Shown here: positions 15,059 to 22,432 of the stretch, one piece after another
Numbering within the stretch: position 1 is the first letter of the stretch
Layout: every line of letters begins with the position of its first letter
Assembly: GCA_020847975.1 (NCBI GenBank)
Contig: JADLBD010000200.1
Coordinates: 1 to 64,000 of the forward strand
Source: Bryobacterales bacterium
GTDB taxonomy: Bacteria; Acidobacteriota; Terriglobia; Bryobacterales; Bryobacteraceae
Reading direction: 5' to 3'
Length of the DNA: 64,000 nt
Position numbers and translations under genes: made by a program
Notes under the pieces: generated by a model
Seen by the model: the letters and a program-made list of their open reading frames with translations, nothing else
What the model was told of the DNA's origin: nothing
Database searches by the model: none

Positions 15059-16596
15059 ACTGGCTGGACAAAGCAATCTCGTGGGTGGCGCCGGAAGCCG
15101 GCCTGCGTCGCGTGCGCGCGCGTCGTGCGGCAGAGCTCGTGGTGCGTCTCGCCTACGAGGGTGCGCGCACGGGCCGACGAACCGATGGCTGGATCGCCAC
15201 AGGCAATTCCGCCAACGCTGAGATCGCGGTGGCTATCTCGAAGCTCCGCGAGCGGTCGCGCGATCTGATCCGGAACAACGCCTGTGCGTCGCGCGCTGTC
15301 GCCGAGGTTATCGGCAATGCCGTCGGAACGGGGATCACGGCGCAGTCGCGCACCGGCGCGCCGGAGTTGAATAGCCAGATCGATAGCGCCTGGCTGGATT
15401 GGATGGAGCAGTGCGATGCCGATGGGCAGGCCGATTTCTACGGCCTTCAGGTGCTCGTGGCGAGGACGGTCTTCGAGAGCGGCGAGTGCCTCGTTCGGTT
15501 CCGCCAGCGCAAGAGTTCTGATGGCTTGAAGATTCCGCTCCAGTTGCAGGTGTTGGAGCCGGACTATCTCGATCACACGAAGACGCAGAAGACGGATACC
15601 GGCTACATCATCCAGGGCGTGGAATTCGATCTGGTTGGACGCCGCACGTACTACTGGCTGTACGGCCAGCATCCCGGTGACGTGGTCCGGACTGGCGTGC
15701 GCGGAGGCATCGGATCTCTTCAGTCCGTCCGCGTGCCGGCGAGCGAGGTCCTGCACATCTACCGGAAGGACCGGCCTGGTCAGGTGCGTGGCGTGCCGTG
15801 GCTCGCGCCGGTGATCATCACGTTGCGCGACCTCGACGAATACGAGGAAGCGGAGTTGGTCAGGAAGAAGATCGAGGCCTGCTTTGCAGCGTTCGTGACG
15901 CAACCGCAGGGCGCCGATGGCCCGATGATTGGAGCGGCAGACGCCGCGACCGATGGGACAAGCTCGACGAGCTCCCCCCATCGCGTGGAGTCGTTCGAGC
16001 CGGGCATGATCGAGTACCTAAAGCCCGGTGAGGAGATCACGTTCGCGGCGCCCACTTACGCAGCGGGATATCGCGATTACGTCGCCGCCAAGCAGGCGCA
16101 GATCGCCACGGGCCTGCAACTGACCTATGAGCAGTTGACCGGCGACCTCTCGCGCGTGAACTATTCGAGCTACCGTGCCGGCCTGCTGAGTTTCCGGAAC
16201 GGCATCGAGATGTTCCGGTGGGCATCGTTCATTCCGATGTTCTGCATTCCGGTGTGGGACCGCGTCATGCAGGTTGCGTTCGCGGCGGGCGCGATCGCGG
16301 AGGCTGGCCCGTTCAAAGTCGAGTGGACGCCGCCTGGTTTCGGCAGCGTCGATCCGTACAAGGACTCGGTCGCGACGTTGAACCGCATCCGCATGGGGAC
16401 GCTCACACTGCGGCAAGCCATCGCGGAGCAGGGCTATGACCCAGATGCGCAGATCGAGCAGATTGCTGAAATCAACCGGGTCCTCGACGAGAAAGGGATC
16501 GTGCTGGATTGCGACCCGCGCAAAGTCAGCAAGACCGGCACAGAGCAGGCCAGCGTGAAGGAAGAGGGCGGCAACCAGCCGCAGGAGGTGAAGTGA
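15055..16596 (+). CDS. Portal protein, lambda gpB family
   Basis: This 513-residue protein follows gpW as in lambda. Recognisable family stretches include SRDLIRNNACASRAVAEVIGNAVGTGI, ARTVFESGECLVRFR, VPWLAPVIITLRDLDEYEEAELVRKKIEACFA and LQLTYEQLTGDLSRVNYSSYRAGLL. Twelve copies form the ring through which DNA enters the head. The C-terminus is Gln- and Glu-rich. The next gene has a GCAGGAGG site inside the end of this one. Confidence 0.92.
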   Translation: MNWLDKAISWVAPEAGLRRVRARRAAELVVRLAYEGARTGRRTDGWIATGNSANAEIAVAISKLRERSRDLIRNNACASRAVAEVIGNAVGTGITAQSRTGAPELNSQIDSAWLDWMEQCDADGQADFYGLQVLVARTVFESGECLVRFRQRKSSDGLKIPLQLQVLEPDYLDHTKTQKTDTGYIIQGVEFDLVGRRTYYWLYGQHPGDVVRTGVRGGIGSLQSVRVPASEVLHIYRKDRPGQVRGVPWLAPVIITLRDLDEYEEAELVRKKIEACFAAFVTQPQGADGPMIGAADAATDGTSSTSSPHRVESFEPGMIEYLKPGEEITFAAPTYAAGYRDYVAAKQAQIATGLQLTYEQLTGDLSRVNYSSYRAGLLSFRNGIEMFRWASFIPMFCIPVWDRVMQVAFAAGAIAEAGPFKVEWTPPGFGSVDPYKDSVATLNRIRMGTLTLRQAIAEQGYDPDAQIEQIAEINRVLDEKGIVLDCDPRKVSKTGTEQASVKEEGGNQPQEVK

Positions 16597-16598
16597 TT

Positions 16599-18620
16599 AT
16601 GGCTACGGAAACCGACATCCAGATTCAGCATCGTGTTCGCGATTCGGACGGTAAAGAGAAGGTGCAGCGGTCCAAGGCCGAAGTCGTTCACCTCGACGGC
16701 CGCACTGAGATTGGAGAGGTGCCGCACCAGCGGTTGCTCGTCCAGTTGGCGAAGACCGACAGCGAGAAGCGCTCCGCGGAGATGACGTGGTACACGGGCG
16801 CGACCGTGCGCCGGTACGGTTGGGGCGGGCCGTTCAATCTGTCGTTCAGCATGGACCCAGCGCACGTGCGCATGGGCCGGCTGGCGAGTGGTAGTGCGCC
16901 GTTGCTCGATTCCCACAACGACTGGAAGCTCAACGATGTTCTTGGCGTCATCGACAGGGCATGGATCGAGGGCGGTGTCGGCAAGGCGAGTGTGCGGTTT
17001 TCGAACCGCGATCAGGTGACCCCGGTCTGGAAGGACGTTGAGGATGGCATCCTTCGCAACGCCTCGATGGGCGTCGCGATTCACAAGCTCAAGGAGACGA
17101 CGAAGGAAGGCGACCAGATCAAAAGCTATCTGGCTGTCGACTGGGAGCCGGAGGAAGTTTCGGTCGTGCCCATCGGGGCAGATCCGGGCGCTGGGTTCCG
17201 GGCGTCGGATCAGGAGCAGTTTTTCCAGATCGAGCAGGAACAGGTTTTGCGGGCAACCAGCCCAAAGGAGAAAGAAGTGGAACAACAGGAAACCACTACC
17301 AAACCGGGCGATCAGGCCCGCACGGAAGTGAATCTGGATGCGGAACGGCAGGCCGCTGCGCTGGCCGAACGCACCCGCGTCGTGGAACTGCGCAAGGTCT
17401 GCCGGTCGCTGAATCTCGATGAAGCATTGGCAGAGCAGCACATCGAGAAGGGAACGTCCGTTGAGGACTTCCGCAAGCTCGCCATCGACGAGAAGGCGAA
17501 AAAGACTGCTGGTCCTCCTGACACGGGGGTACGCGTCGATCGGGATGAGGCCGATGTGCGGCGGGCTGGCATGGCGGCGTCCCTGCTCTTCCGGTTCGAC
17601 CCGACGAAGTACCCGCTCAAAGACGACCTTGGCCGCGACTTCGTGGGCCTGACGCTGCTCGATCTGGCGCGCGAGTGTCTGGAGGCTGGCGGGAAGCGCA
17701 GCACCCGGCGCATGCACCGCAACGAGATCGCGGCGCTCGCTCTCAGCACGTCGGACTTCCCGAACATCCTGGCCGACGTCGCCAACAAGACCCTGCGGCA
17801 GGCTTACGACGCCTACCCGCAGACGTTCAAGCCGTTCTGCCGCCAGCGGTCGGCGTCGGACTTCAAGAACATCAACGCGATGCAGTTGGGTGAGGCTCCG
17901 CAACTCCTCAAGGTCAACGAGAAGGGCGAGTTCACTCACGGGTCGATCGCCGAATCGAAGGAGACCTATAAGCTCCTGACCTACGGCCGGATCGTTTCCC
18001 TCACCCGGCAGACGATCATCAACGATGATCTGAGCGCGTTCACTCGCATCCCGGCTGGATTCGGTGTTGCGGCGGCGACTCTCGAAAGCGACACGGTGTG
18101 GGGCATCGTTACCGCGAATGCGGCGATGGCCGATGGCACCGCCCTCTTCCACGCGAATCACTCGAACCTCAACTCGGGCGGCGGCAGCGCGCTTGCGCTC
18201 GCGGGCCTCGGCACCGGTATGGCGAACATGGCCAAGCAGAAAGGTCTCGACGGCCTGACCACGCTCAACCTGCAGGGGCGCTATATCGCGGTCCCGGTGG
18301 CGTTGCAGTTGACCGCGTTCCAGTTGATCGCAGCGAATTTGGCTCCTGCCGTATCGGCGAACCTCGTTCCCGAGTATCTCCGGGCGTTGATGCCGATCGC
18401 GGAGCCTCGGCTTGATGCGTCGAGCGCTACGGCTTGGTACCTGTTCGCGTCGCCTGACCAGATCGACACCATCGAGTATGCGTACCTCGAGGGAAATGAG
18501 GGCGTGTATCTCGAAACGCGGCAGGGCTACGACGTCGATGGCGTCGAGATCAAGGCGCGGCTCGACTTCGGCGCCAAGGCCATCGATTTCCGGGGCATGC
18601 AGAAGAACGCTGGCGCTTAA
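16599..18620 (+). CDS. Prohead protease-major capsid fusion protein
   Basis: This 673-residue protein joins two head functions. Residues about 1-210 look like a prohead serine protease: SAPLLDSHNDWKLNDVLGVI (His), ILRNASMGVAIHKLKE (Ser) and WEPEEVSVVPIGADPGAG. A charged linker follows (QEQFFQIEQEQVL, then EQQETTTKPGDQ). From about 330 it is a capsid protein with EAPQLLKVNEKGEFTHGS, TYGRIVSLTRQTIINDDLSAF and ALFHANHSN, similar to Mu gpT-type heads. Self-cleavage after assembly would free the mature capsid. Such fusions are known in several phages. Start ATG 16599 has GGAGG about 9 nt upstream. Confidence 0.88.
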   Translation: MATETDIQIQHRVRDSDGKEKVQRSKAEVVHLDGRTEIGEVPHQRLLVQLAKTDSEKRSAEMTWYTGATVRRYGWGGPFNLSFSMDPAHVRMGRLASGSAPLLDSHNDWKLNDVLGVIDRAWIEGGVGKASVRFSNRDQVTPVWKDVEDGILRNASMGVAIHKLKETTKEGDQIKSYLAVDWEPEEVSVVPIGADPGAGFRASDQEQFFQIEQEQVLRATSPKEKEVEQQETTTKPGDQARTEVNLDAERQAAALAERTRVVELRKVCRSLNLDEALAEQHIEKGTSVEDFRKLAIDEKAKKTAGPPDTGVRVDRDEADVRRAGMAASLLFRFDPTKYPLKDDLGRDFVGLTLLDLARECLEAGGKRSTRRMHRNEIAALALSTSDFPNILADVANKTLRQAYDAYPQTFKPFCRQRSASDFKNINAMQLGEAPQLLKVNEKGEFTHGSIAESKETYKLLTYGRIVSLTRQTIINDDLSAFTRIPAGFGVAAATLESDTVWGIVTANAAMADGTALFHANHSNLNSGGGSALALAGLGTGMANMAKQKGLDGLTTLNLQGRYIAVPVALQLTAFQLIAANLAPAVSANLVPEYLRALMPIAEPRLDASSATAWYLFASPDQIDTIEYAYLEGNEGVYLETRQGYDVDGVEIKARLDFGAKAIDFRGMQKNAGA

Positions 18621-18647
18621 TCGCACGGCACAGAAAGGAGAAAAGGA

Positions 18648-18989
18648 ATGAAGAACTATGTTCAGCATGGCGAAACCATCACGCTCACTGCGCCGTATGC
18701 GGTGAGCTCGGGCGGCGGCGCGCTGGTGGGCTCCATCTTCGGCGTGGCCTCGGCAGACTACGCGAACGCGGCCGAGGGAGAGTTCCAGACCTGCGGGGTC
18801 TTCGATCTCACGCGTGAAACCGGAGGCAGCACGGGCTTTTCGGCGGGCGCGCTCATCTACTGGGACAACACCAACAAGCGCATCACCAAGACCTCGAGCG
18901 GCAACAAACTGATCGGGGTGGCGGTCAAGGACGCCGCCGACGGCGACGCTACCGGGCGCGTGCGCCTGAACGGGGCGTTCATCTCGTAG
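18648..18989 (+). CDS. DUF2190-type capsid cement protein
   Basis: This 113-residue protein starts KNYVQHGETITLTAPYAVSSGG and has GVFDLTRETG, GALIYWDNTNKRITKTSSGNKLIGVAVKDAADGDATGRVRLNG. This is the DUF2190 beta-rich fold of capsid decoration (cement) proteins that clamp capsomers of the expanded head. It follows the capsid gene, as expected, after an AAAGGAGAAAAGG site. Confidence 0.85.
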   Translation: MKNYVQHGETITLTAPYAVSSGGGALVGSIFGVASADYANAAEGEFQTCGVFDLTRETGGSTGFSAGALIYWDNTNKRITKTSSGNKLIGVAVKDAADGDATGRVRLNGAFIS

Positions 18990-18991
18990 CG

Positions 18992-19294
18992 ATGGCGTTC
19001 ACCGATTCAGTCGGTCGTGTGGATGATGCCTGCTTGCGGACCTTCGGGCGTGACGTCGCGTACACGCCCGAGGCTGGCGGGCCGGCAACCGTCCGCGCGA
19101 TCTTCAACCCGACGCAGCAGACCGAGGGTAGCGCGCCTGGCGTGTATGCCGTCGTGTTCTGCCGCGAGGCCGACTTGCCCGCGCCGCCGGTGCGGGGCGA
19201 TGAGGTCACCGTGGACGACGCCGTCTACAAGGTCTACGACATCGAGGCTGACTACGGCGGCGGCTTAGTCCTCCGTCTGCGCCAGCATTCGTGA
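18992..19294 (+). CDS. Head-tail connector-like protein
   Basis: This 100-residue protein has VDDACLRTFGRDVAYTPEAGGPATVRAIFN, then a second half DEVTVDDAVYKVYDIEADYGGGLVLRLRQ. The layout fits the small head-tail completion proteins (lambda FII-type and relatives) that dock the tail onto the portal. Position after the cement gene supports this. The stop of the previous gene is 2 bp upstream. Confidence 0.7.
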   Translation: MAFTDSVGRVDDACLRTFGRDVAYTPEAGGPATVRAIFNPTQQTEGSAPGVYAVVFCREADLPAPPVRGDEVTVDDAVYKVYDIEADYGGGLVLRLRQHS

Positions 19295-19301
19295 GGTCCA
19301 C

Positions 19302-19802
19302 ATGGCATCGGTTCGGGTCTTCTTCAAGAAGCAGGTCCGGCTTGACCGGCTCAATTTCCGGCAACAGTCGATGCTCAAGATTGGCACGGTCGGCGTCGCG
19401 GCGGTGAAAAACCGCCTGGCTGCCGCCCAGGGACCCGATGACGGTGCCGCCAAGCCGCTTACAAAACGGTACGCCATCTGGAAGACGAAGATGGGCAAGG
19501 GCAACCGCCGGAACCTCGTGTTCTCCGGCGAGATGCTCCGCAACTTCATGGTCCGGACGGTGAGTGAGAACCGGGCCAAGGCGTCGGTCACCGGCCGCTC
19601 CACGATCAAGACGATCCGGAACAAGCGCGGCAAGTTGATCGGCGTCGAGAACAAGGTCAAGGCGTGGGTCACGAACAAGATTCAACCGTGGATGGTCTTC
19701 TCGCCCAGGAACGAGAAGGCCGTCGTCGAGGCCGCGAACCGCGTGCTCACCGAAGCGGCTCCGCGTCTGGTGCTGGAACGCCAGTTGGGGATTAAGGCAT
19801 GA
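19302..19802 (+). CDS. Tail completion / morphogenesis protein (lambda gpZ-like position)
   Basis: This 166-residue very basic protein has KIGTVGVAAVKNRLAAAQGPDDGAAKPLTKRYAIWK, NRRNLVFSGEMLRNFMV and IQPWMVFSPRNEKAVVEAANR. The SGxML element with a closing FSPRNE.AV fits the phage virion morphogenesis and HK97 gp10-like groups at the head-tail junction. The stop overlaps the next ATG by 4 bp. Confidence 0.65.
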   Translation: MASVRVFFKKQVRLDRLNFRQQSMLKIGTVGVAAVKNRLAAAQGPDDGAAKPLTKRYAIWKTKMGKGNRRNLVFSGEMLRNFMVRTVSENRAKASVTGRSTIKTIRNKRGKLIGVENKVKAWVTNKIQPWMVFSPRNEKAVVEAANRVLTEAAPRLVLERQLGIKA

Positions 19803-20272
19803 TCGATCCTTCCGAAATCGTCAACAATCTGGTCGCGATGCTGCGCGACATCCCCGACCTGGTACAGGAGATGGGCGGCGATCCGGACAAGATCTACGCC
19901 TACCACGACGAGTACCCGAAGAACGTCAGCCTGGCGCAGGCGATCCACAACATGCCCACGCCGTCGATCATGGCGGTCTGGCAGGGCACACAACCAGGGG
20001 CGTTCGGCGGTGTGGACGTTTGGAAGCACCAGATCACGCTGTTCCTCCGCGCGCGCGACACATTCAACGGCGATACGCCGAGCACGTACTACAAGCTCTT
20101 CCGGTTGATCACGAAGGGCATCCCGACGGCGACCGGGCAGGAGATGCTCAACGCCACCGTCCACTCCGCGTGCAACGCGATGGATTTGCCGTTGATTCAA
20201 CGGCAGACTGACGCCGAGGCGCTCGACTATTTTGAAGTTCCACTTTCATTCACCGAGATGGGAGACCAGTGA
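19799..20272 (+). CDS. Tail terminator-like protein
   Basis: This 157-residue protein reads IVNNLVAMLRDIPDLVQEMGGD, SIMAVWQGTQPGAFGGVDVWKHQITLFLRA and DYFEVPLSFTEMGD. Alpha/beta proteins of this size just before the tail tube gene are usually tail terminators (lambda gpU position), which cap the tube and join it to the head. I rely on size, order and the regular strand pattern; no unique motif is visible. Confidence 0.6.
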   Translation: MIDPSEIVNNLVAMLRDIPDLVQEMGGDPDKIYAYHDEYPKNVSLAQAIHNMPTPSIMAVWQGTQPGAFGGVDVWKHQITLFLRARDTFNGDTPSTYYKLFRLITKGIPTATGQEMLNATVHSACNAMDLPLIQRQTDAEALDYFEVPLSFTEMGDQ

Positions 20273-20427
20273 TGCCGAACAAAGTTTGGATGCGGCCACC
20301 CTTCGGCGAGGGCGAGCCGAAGGAGGTTGAAGCAACGCCCGCTGTATTAGTCCCGCTTATGGCTGCTGGCTGGAACCAGTGCGAGCCGCCGGCCACCCAG
20401 GAGGTAAAGACCAATGTCGACGACTAG
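20272..20427 (+). CDS. Small hypothetical protein between terminator and tube genes
   Basis: This 51-residue protein starts at the ATG overlapping the previous stop. It reads KVWMRPPFGEGEPKEVEATPAVLVPLMAAGWNQCEPP and ends 14 bp inside the tube gene. The pattern (V...G...E.V.A....L..LM..GW.Q) is that of a short protein commonly found before tail tube genes; its role is unknown. It carries the Shine-Dalgarno CAGGAGG for the tube gene. Confidence 0.55.
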   Translation: MPNKVWMRPPFGEGEPKEVEATPAVLVPLMAAGWNQCEPPATQEVKTNVDD

Positions 20428-21457
20428 GCTTCAGGAAGTACTGGTCTGCTTTGGGAAACAGAAGCAGACGGACATCGTGACCCCGCAAGCGGCGGCGGCG
20501 ATGTGGCGATTCAGCAAATTGAACGCCGCGCTCGCCAATCCGAAACTCGGAGTGGAGACCGACGCCGAGGAGTACGGCAAAGGCCACGAGTTTCCGACCG
20601 CGACGTTCAAGACGGCGTGGGACGTCAACGGCGCACTGGAGAAGTACCTCTCGGCCGAGATGGCGGCGTGGGCGATGGCGTTCGGCTTGGGCAAGGTCGT
20701 GAAGTCCGGAACGAATCCGAACTTCACCTACACCTGTTCTCCGCTATTCCCGGCGAACGGGGACGCCGCAGAGCTTCCCTACTTCTCGTTCCTGGAGCAG
20801 ATCCGTCCTGGCGCCGGTGTGGTGCTGGACCGTCAGGCGGTCGGTTGCGCCATCGAGTCGTGGCAGATCGCCATCGGATCGGGACCGGGCCGCGCCAACA
20901 GCAAGCTCACGGTCGAGTTTGTCGGGTCCGGCAAGGTCATCGATTCCGCGACCGGCATCACCGTGCCCGCCGCGACCGCGGAGAAGCTCCTGCCCGCTGC
21001 GTCGCTCGCACTCACGATCAACGGGGTCAATTACGTGAGCAGCAAGAACATCGTGTCGCTGGAGACCGGTTGGAAGAACAACATCCGGATGGATGCTGGT
21101 TTCTTCCCCGGATCCGGCTTCCAGTCCGCGGGTGACGGGTCGTCTGGCGCGATCCGCGGCCGGTTGGAGTTCGGCAACCGCCAGGGCAACTTGAAGTTCG
21201 TCGCGCGCTTCGACAACTCCTCGACGGAGTACACGAAGCTCAAAAACCAGACCACCGGTACCGCTGTCATCACAGTCACCTTCGACGCGAATAACTCGCT
21301 CGAAATCACATGGCAGAAGATGGCGTTCTCTGTGGTCGACCTGGGCGAGACCGATCAGATCCTCACGGTCTCGGTCGATTGCACCCCGCTCTACGACGCC
21401 ACCAACGGCGTCATTTCCGCAGTTGCCAAGTGCAACGTGGACCAGATCTGCCAGTAG
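20414..21457 (+). CDS. Major tail tube protein
   Basis: This 347-residue beta-rich protein has VLVCFGKQKQTDIVTPQAAAAMWRFSKLN at the start, FKTAWDVNGALEKYLSAEMAAWAMAFGLGKV, and a C-terminus with VSLETGWKNNIRMDAGFFPGSGFQSAG and TAVITVTFDANNSLEITWQKMAFSV. Hexamer rings of this protein would form the non-contractile tube. Its place between the terminator and the chaperone/tape-measure genes is diagnostic. No sheath gene is present, which supports siphovirus morphology. Confidence 0.8.
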   Translation: MSTTRLQEVLVCFGKQKQTDIVTPQAAAAMWRFSKLNAALANPKLGVETDAEEYGKGHEFPTATFKTAWDVNGALEKYLSAEMAAWAMAFGLGKVVKSGTNPNFTYTCSPLFPANGDAAELPYFSFLEQIRPGAGVVLDRQAVGCAIESWQIAIGSGPGRANSKLTVEFVGSGKVIDSATGITVPAATAEKLLPAASLALTINGVNYVSSKNIVSLETGWKNNIRMDAGFFPGSGFQSAGDGSSGAIRGRLEFGNRQGNLKFVARFDNSSTEYTKLKNQTTGTAVITVTFDANNSLEITWQKMAFSVVDLGETDQILTVSVDCTPLYDATNGVISAVAKCNVDQICQ

Positions 21458-21467
21458 ACAGGACCCG

Positions 21468-22109
21468 ATGGATACCCCCGTTTTTGACGCGAGCATCAGC
21501 ATCGCGATGAACCTGCGCACGCAGGATGGAGTGAAGACCATTCGCGTGCGCTTCCCGTCCGACGAGGAGTGGATCGAACGCCAGCGTCGCCGGAAGGTCA
21601 TTGTGAAGGACCTGGGGCGTGGCGCCTCGGAGACTTCCATCGTGAACCGCGAGGACGCGGATGCATCGCTGTTGGCGAAGATCCGCACGGAGCCGGATGG
21701 CCCCGAGGTCGATCCCTTCGAGGCGGCAAAGCTCATCGAAGAGTTGGCCACCTGCGACGTTGATGATGTGGTGCCGGTCGGCGAAGGCTTCCGGATCACC
21801 ACGCGTGTCCTGGGCGCCACCACGACGCACCTGCTCAAGATCCCCACGGCCAAGGATCAGTTCGAGTACCGGCGCGGTTTCGCGCGCGTCATTGCGCTGC
21901 CGTTTGGCCGGCAGGAGCTCACCGTCAACATCGCCCCGGTCGGCGCGATGTACAAGCGGCTCATCGTGGCGACCGAAGGTTACGCCAGCAGCAACGTGCC
22001 CATCATTCACCAGGCGGTCGCCGTCCGCGCCGCGATGGATGCGCTCGATATGGCGTTCCAAGAGGACCGCGACGCAAATTTTCCGCCGGCCAGTCAGACC
22101 ATTCAATAG
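21468..22109 (+). CDS. Tail assembly chaperone (lambda gpG-like)
   Basis: This 213-residue protein precedes the tape measure and would keep it soluble during tail assembly. It has SIAMNLRTQDGVKTIRVRFPSDEEWIERQRRRKVIVKDLG, EVDPFEAAKLIEELATCDV and GFARVIALPFGRQELTVNI. The reading frame ends 25 bp after the slippery heptamer at 22076. A fraction of ribosomes would shift into the -1 frame and make the longer G-T-type product. Start ATG 21468 is weakly preceded by ACAGGA. Confidence 0.8.
   Translation: MDTPVFDASISIAMNLRTQDGVKTIRVRFPSDEEWIERQRRRKVIVKDLGRGASETSIVNREDADASLLAKIRTEPDGPEVDPFEAAKLIEELATCDVDDVVPVGEGFRITTRVLGATTTHLLKIPTAKDQFEYRRGFARVIALPFGRQELTVNIAPVGAMYKRLIVATEGYASSNVPIIHQAVAVRAAMDALDMAFQEDRDANFPPASQTIQ
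22076..22082 (+). promoter_or_regulatory. Programmed -1 frameshift site A_AAT_TTT
   Basis: The chaperone codons GCA AAT TTT place AAATTTT in the exact X_XXY_YYZ register for -1 slippage. After a slip, the next codon is TCC at 22082 and the frame stays open to 22432. The zero frame stops at 22107-22109. It is directly analogous to lambda G/GT, though the heptamer differs. Confidence 0.75.
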
Positions 22110-22432
22110 GCGACTGGCCGGAGAATCCGTCTTTCCGGTTCCTTGTGCATTGGGCGATGCGGCGCGAGGAACTGTGCGACCCGCGCCTGTGTCCGGACTC
22201 GCCGGAGGACGGCGGCAAGTGTGACCACTGCCCGCTGGATAAGCTCGACGCCGCCCAGGTGTCGGAACGCGGGCTGGTGATCCGGTGCGCGCTGGAACTG
22301 ATGGCCATGATGAAACTCGGCATGCACATCACGCCGGACGATGTCGGCGCCGATGAGGCCCAAGCAATGTTGATCATCGCCGAGGAGCGGGACTTGTTGG
22401 ACCGGGAGAAGATGCCAGGCAATGGCCGATAG
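22082..22432 (+). CDS. Frameshifted T extension of the tail chaperone
   Basis: This frame has no good start of its own: the first GTG (22145) has no Shine-Dalgarno and lies inside a coherent protein-like stretch. Read from the -1 shift it gives SAGQSDHSIGDWPENPSFRF, LVHWAMRREELC and DPRLCPDSPEDGGKCDHCPLD, then MAMMKLGMHITPDDVGADEAQAML. It adds about 116 residues to gpG. The C...C...CDHC cluster may bind metal. As in lambda gpGT, this part would contact the tape measure or tube protein. It overlaps the tape-measure start by 11 bp. Confidence 0.75.
   Translation, partial: SAGQSDHSIGDWPENPSFRFLVHWAMRREELCDPRLCPDSPEDGGKCDHCPLDKLDAAQVSERGLVIRCALELMAMMKLGMHITPDDVGADEAQAMLIIAEERDLLDREKMPGNGR

Noticed and set aside
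16434-18668. Minus-strand open frame of over 700 codons
   Set aside because: Antisense to the protease-capsid fusion, which has clear family motifs.
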